DNA of 8,229 nt from assembly GCA_029880755.1 (NCBI GenBank), contig JAOUNW010000092.1, positions 1 to 8,229 of the forward strand. The letters are read 5' to 3'. Shown here piece by piece: positions 6,916-8,229 of this stretch. Position 1 is the stretch's first letter. The number at the start of each line of letters is the position of its first letter. This DNA comes from Gammaproteobacteria bacterium (GTDB taxonomy: Bacteria; Pseudomonadota; Gammaproteobacteria; Acidiferrobacterales; SZUA-150). Below the pieces are notes generated by a model. That model was given only the letters and a program-made list of their open reading frames with translations. It made no database searches and was not told where the DNA came from. Position numbers and translations under genes: made by a program.

Positions 6916-7038
6916 TTAAAGGTTATTCTTATCAGGGGATTTAGTAACCCATAATGGTTTTTTCCAGAAACCTCGCCCCCGTAAACTAAAAATTAGAAAT
7001 CCAGTAAATAGCAAAAGGCTAATCATAAATATCTTCAA
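6916..7038 (-). CDS. candidate small membrane peptide (36-40 residues)
   Basis: Reading leftward, a frame from TTG at 7038 (40 residues) or ATG at 7026 (36 residues) ends at TAA 6918-6916. From the ATG it encodes MISLLLFTGFLIFSLRGR, one hydrophobic span of about 15 residues, followed by a basic stretch (RGRGFWKKP) and a polar tail. That layout would place the C-terminus in the cytoplasm by the positive-inside rule. A weak GAAG lies about 6 nt before the ATG. No homolog is recognised and codon use is AT-rich, unlike the long genes nearby. In an AT-rich spacer such a frame can easily arise by chance. Confidence 0.2.
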   Translation of the reverse strand: MKIFMISLLLFTGFLIFSLRGRGFWKKPLWVTKSPDKNNL

Positions 7039-7081
7039 TCACGGGAATATTTTCATGAACAAATCCGTCCTGCTTTATTGG

Positions 7082-7105
7082 TCTTCCAGAAGAGCTCTTG
7101 GAAGA
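7082..7105. repeat. near-perfect inverted repeat
   Basis: TCTTCC (7082-7087) pairs with GGAAGA (7100-7105), and the inner 10-bp palindrome AAGAGCTCTT (7090-7099) continues the stem after a 2-nt AG bulge. As DNA it resembles a protein-binding dyad; as RNA it would form a bulged hairpin. No T-run follows on either strand, so it is not a terminator. Confidence 0.5.
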
Positions 7106-7276
7106 GAGCCATGGGTTTGTTTCGTTCAAGGAATACCCGCCCATGTTATCGCCAAAACGATTACCGGGGATGCTTGTCGCCTGTGAGCAAAAACTCACCC
7201 AGTCATTCCCAAGTAAAACGGGTTACTATTTCATAAAAGAATTATTTAATGATGTAGCTCTAATCAGGTTGCTGTG

Positions 7277-7288
7277 CGGGATATCCCG
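7277..7288. repeat. 12-bp perfect palindrome
   Basis: CGGGATATCCCG is perfectly self-complementary. It is flanked by GCT (7271-7273) and AGC (7289-7291), which could extend pairing around a GTG bulge. An A-rich run follows on the plus strand, so it is not a rightward terminator. It may be an operator-like site or chance. Confidence 0.4.
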
Positions 7289-7475
7289 AGCAAAAAATAA
7301 AACAGGCCCTGATTGCGGTAAACAGAAAATAATTTAAAAATAAGTAATTACAAAAATATTATCGATGCTACCTGAATTGGACCGGGACAATCCGCACCAA
7401 GACAGACTACCATTCACTCCCCAAAAATGACCACATGGCCCAGACCCTACCATAATAGAATAAAATTGGGCTCTG

Positions 7476-7510
7476 TTATCAGATAAAGCTACCAATTCAA
7501 CTTAAAGTTG
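7476..7510. promoter_or_regulatory. two short dyads upstream of the HU-like gene
   Basis: TTATC-A-GATAA (7476-7486) and CAACTT-A-AAGTTG (7498-7510) are both perfect dyads with a 1-nt centre, 11 bp apart and 75-109 nt before the HU-like start. The second overlaps TTGTGC (7508-7513), a possible -35, although no well-spaced -10 follows (TAGAAT at 7528 is too close, TTCTAA at 7533 too far). They could be operators for a regulator of the HU-like gene; this is inference from symmetry only. Confidence 0.25.
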
Positions 7511-7584
7511 TGCTAACGTACGCGCACTAGAATTCTAAACCCATCCACAAATTAACCGATGGCTAACACACTCAGGAGTGATTG

Positions 7585-7899
7585 ATGGCACAAAAATACG
7601 GTAAACCCACCACCAAAACAGAGATTCTTTCCTACATTGCAGAAGAGACTGAGTTAATGAAGAAGGATGTAGCAGCAGTCTTTGATGCCCTGGCAGATAT
7701 TATCAAGCGTGATCTTAAAAAAGGACCAGGCGTGTTCAACGTTCCCGGCCTAATGAAGATCAAGGTCGTGAAAAAGCCAGCGGTACCTGCTCGTAAAGGC
7801 GTCAACCCATTCACCGGCGAAGAGATGATGTTCAAAGCCAAACCGGCTCGCAATGTTGTCAAGGTAACGCCACTGAAAGCATTGAAGGATATGGTATAA
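7585..7899 (+). CDS. HU-family DNA-binding protein, extended form
   Basis: A 104-residue relative of HU/IHF, nucleoid-associated proteins that bind and bend DNA as dimers. It has a polar N-terminal extension (MAQKYGKPTT) before the helical dimerisation part, KTEILSYIAEETELMKKDV through DALADIIKRDL (11-44). The beta segment GPGVFNVPGLMKIKVVKKP (47-65) matches the family's GxFxVPG strand. The DNA-binding arm is ARKGVNPFTGEEM (69-81), with Pro75 at the place of the intercalating proline. The end KAKPARNVVKVTPLKALKDMV is lysine-rich and typical of an HU subgroup longer than the 90-residue E. coli proteins. AGGAG (7574-7578) lies 6 nt before the ATG, fixing the start; an in-frame TTG immediately before it is less likely. 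It is monocistronic, with a terminator after it. Confidence 0.92.
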   Translation: MAQKYGKPTTKTEILSYIAEETELMKKDVAAVFDALADIIKRDLKKGPGVFNVPGLMKIKVVKKPAVPARKGVNPFTGEEMMFKAKPARNVVKVTPLKALKDMV

Positions 7900-7901
7900 G
7901 C

Positions 7902-7920
7902 CTGCTTAATATTTAAGCAG
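7902..7920 (+). terminator. short hairpin after the HU-like gene
   Basis: CTGCTTAA (7902-7909) pairs with TTAAGCAG (7913-7920) around a 3-nt loop, two bases after the stop codon TAA. The following TCTTTATC is only partly T-rich, so it is a weak terminator by itself. It may instead protect the 3' end or act together with the stronger hairpin at 7936-7970. Confidence 0.45.
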
Positions 7921-7935
7921 TCTTTATCTGAAAAG

Positions 7936-7972
7936 AAAACGCACTACCGGTATCACCGGTAGTGCGTTTTTT
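7936..7972 (+). terminator. strong intrinsic terminator, probably bidirectional
   Basis: AAAACGCACTACCGGT (7936-7951) pairs perfectly with ACCGGTAGTGCGTTTT (7955-7970) around an ATC loop, giving a 16-bp stem; the T-run extends to 7972 and TTT follows a single G. Read on the minus strand the same stem is followed by TTTTCTTTT, so it can also end the convergent gene whose stop is at 8043. Confidence 0.9.
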
Positions 7973-8042
7973 GTTTGCATGGCTGGATTTAAAGACGTGA
8001 CAGCCAGATGAAGCATAAACCATTAATGGCTTACCATTACAA

Positions 8043-8229
8043 CTACTGCGGCGTCAGGTATTTTCCCGCACTTTTTTCCGGCAGACCTTTAAAGCACGCC
8101 TTGTATTCCGGTTTGTCGAAAGCGCCTCCGACAACGCCGTCGTTTTGCAGAATATCAATATCGTAATAGACCAGATTGATCTTCTGGCCATTAAAGGTAC
8201 CTTCGCAGAATTCACAGATAACCGTATCT
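8043..8229 (-). CDS. hypothetical protein, C-terminal 61 residues (5' part outside window)
   Basis: Reading leftward from the right edge, a frame is open from 8228 to the TAG at 8045-8043. It encodes DTVICEFCEG, then FNGQKINLVYYDIDILQNDG, then GGAFDKPEYKACFKGLPEKS, ending GKYLTPQ. Composition and codon use look like a real protein (few rare residues, mixed charge, G/C at many third positions), and the bidirectional terminator just beyond the stop supports it. Visible features are a CxxC pair (Cys5/Cys8 of the fragment) and one later cysteine. I do not recognise the family. The start, full length and any signal peptide lie outside the window. Confidence 0.65.
   Translation of the reverse strand, partial: DTVICEFCEGTFNGQKINLVYYDIDILQNDGVVGGAFDKPEYKACFKGLPEKSAGKYLTPQ

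Larger units (their letters stand above)
6841..7560. other. AT-rich intergenic stretch without a convincing gene
   Basis: This stretch separates the leftward array from the HU-like gene. Apart from the small candidate peptide and the palindromes listed separately, I see nothing that can be supported. An open frame at 7098-7337 (plus, TTG start) and another at 7334-7453 (minus) lack ribosome binding sites and resemble no family. No inverted-repeat pair marking a complete insertion sequence was found, and no tRNA-like fold. Confidence 0.5.

Noticed and set aside
7098..7337. 79-codon plus-strand frame with a TTG start
   Set aside because: No ribosome binding site, start inside a palindrome, no family resemblance; expected by chance in a spacer of this size.
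7371..7440. Possible insertion-sequence end (AAAAATGACCA and GGACCGGGACA segments)
   Set aside because: No partner inverted repeat, target duplication or transposase fragment was found in the window.
7334..7453. 39-codon minus-strand frame with an ATG start
   Set aside because: Preceded by T/A-rich sequence without a ribosome binding site; composition rich in Gly, Ser, Trp and Cys, not protein-like; no homolog recognised.
1..8229. CRISPR array, toxin-antitoxin pair, phage or defence system
   Set aside because: No regularly spaced repeats, no small paired genes and no defence-type domains are present; the gene content is housekeeping.

Overview
The window reads as a chromosomal housekeeping segment of a gammaproteobacterium. 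The basis is gene content and order: fmdB-type zinc ribbon, DUF502 membrane protein, aspS, nudB, (nadA, esterase), yebC, ruvC, ruvA. The NudB, YebC, RuvC and AspS sequences are close in motif and length to gammaproteobacterial proteins. The species cannot be named from the sequence alone. No CRISPR array, tRNA, rRNA, recognisable insertion sequence or defence system was seen. The window is ordinary apart from a few points listed under findings.

Region 1-6521, minus strand. Nine genes read leftward in one tightly packed array that begins at the FmdB-like gene (start at 6521) and runs off the left edge into ruvA. Coding gaps are 9-96 nt, or overlaps of 4 and 14 nt, which suggests one or a few transcription units. 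A candidate promoter with a perfect TATAAT lies about 60 nt upstream of the first gene. The array combines translation (AspRS, YebC), folate-pathway nucleotide clean-up (NudB), NAD synthesis (NadA), Holliday-junction resolution (RuvC, RuvA) and three poorly characterised proteins (FmdB-like, DUF502, a PGAP1/lipase-like hydrolase). The nadA-esterase pair sits between nudB and yebC and looks like an insertion into an otherwise common gene order.

Region 6522-7584. About 1 kb without a convincing gene. It holds the array promoter, a terminator-like hairpin, a compact GC-rich block with three stable hairpins (about 6661-6840), then an AT-rich stretch with several palindromes and one candidate 36-40 residue membrane peptide on the minus strand (6916-7038). 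Nothing here could be identified.

Region 7585-8229. A plus-strand gene for an extended HU-family DNA-binding protein has a clear ribosome binding site. It is followed by a strong hairpin terminator that also works on paper for the convergent minus-strand gene. Only the last 61 codons of that gene (8043-8229) are in the window, and its function is unknown.
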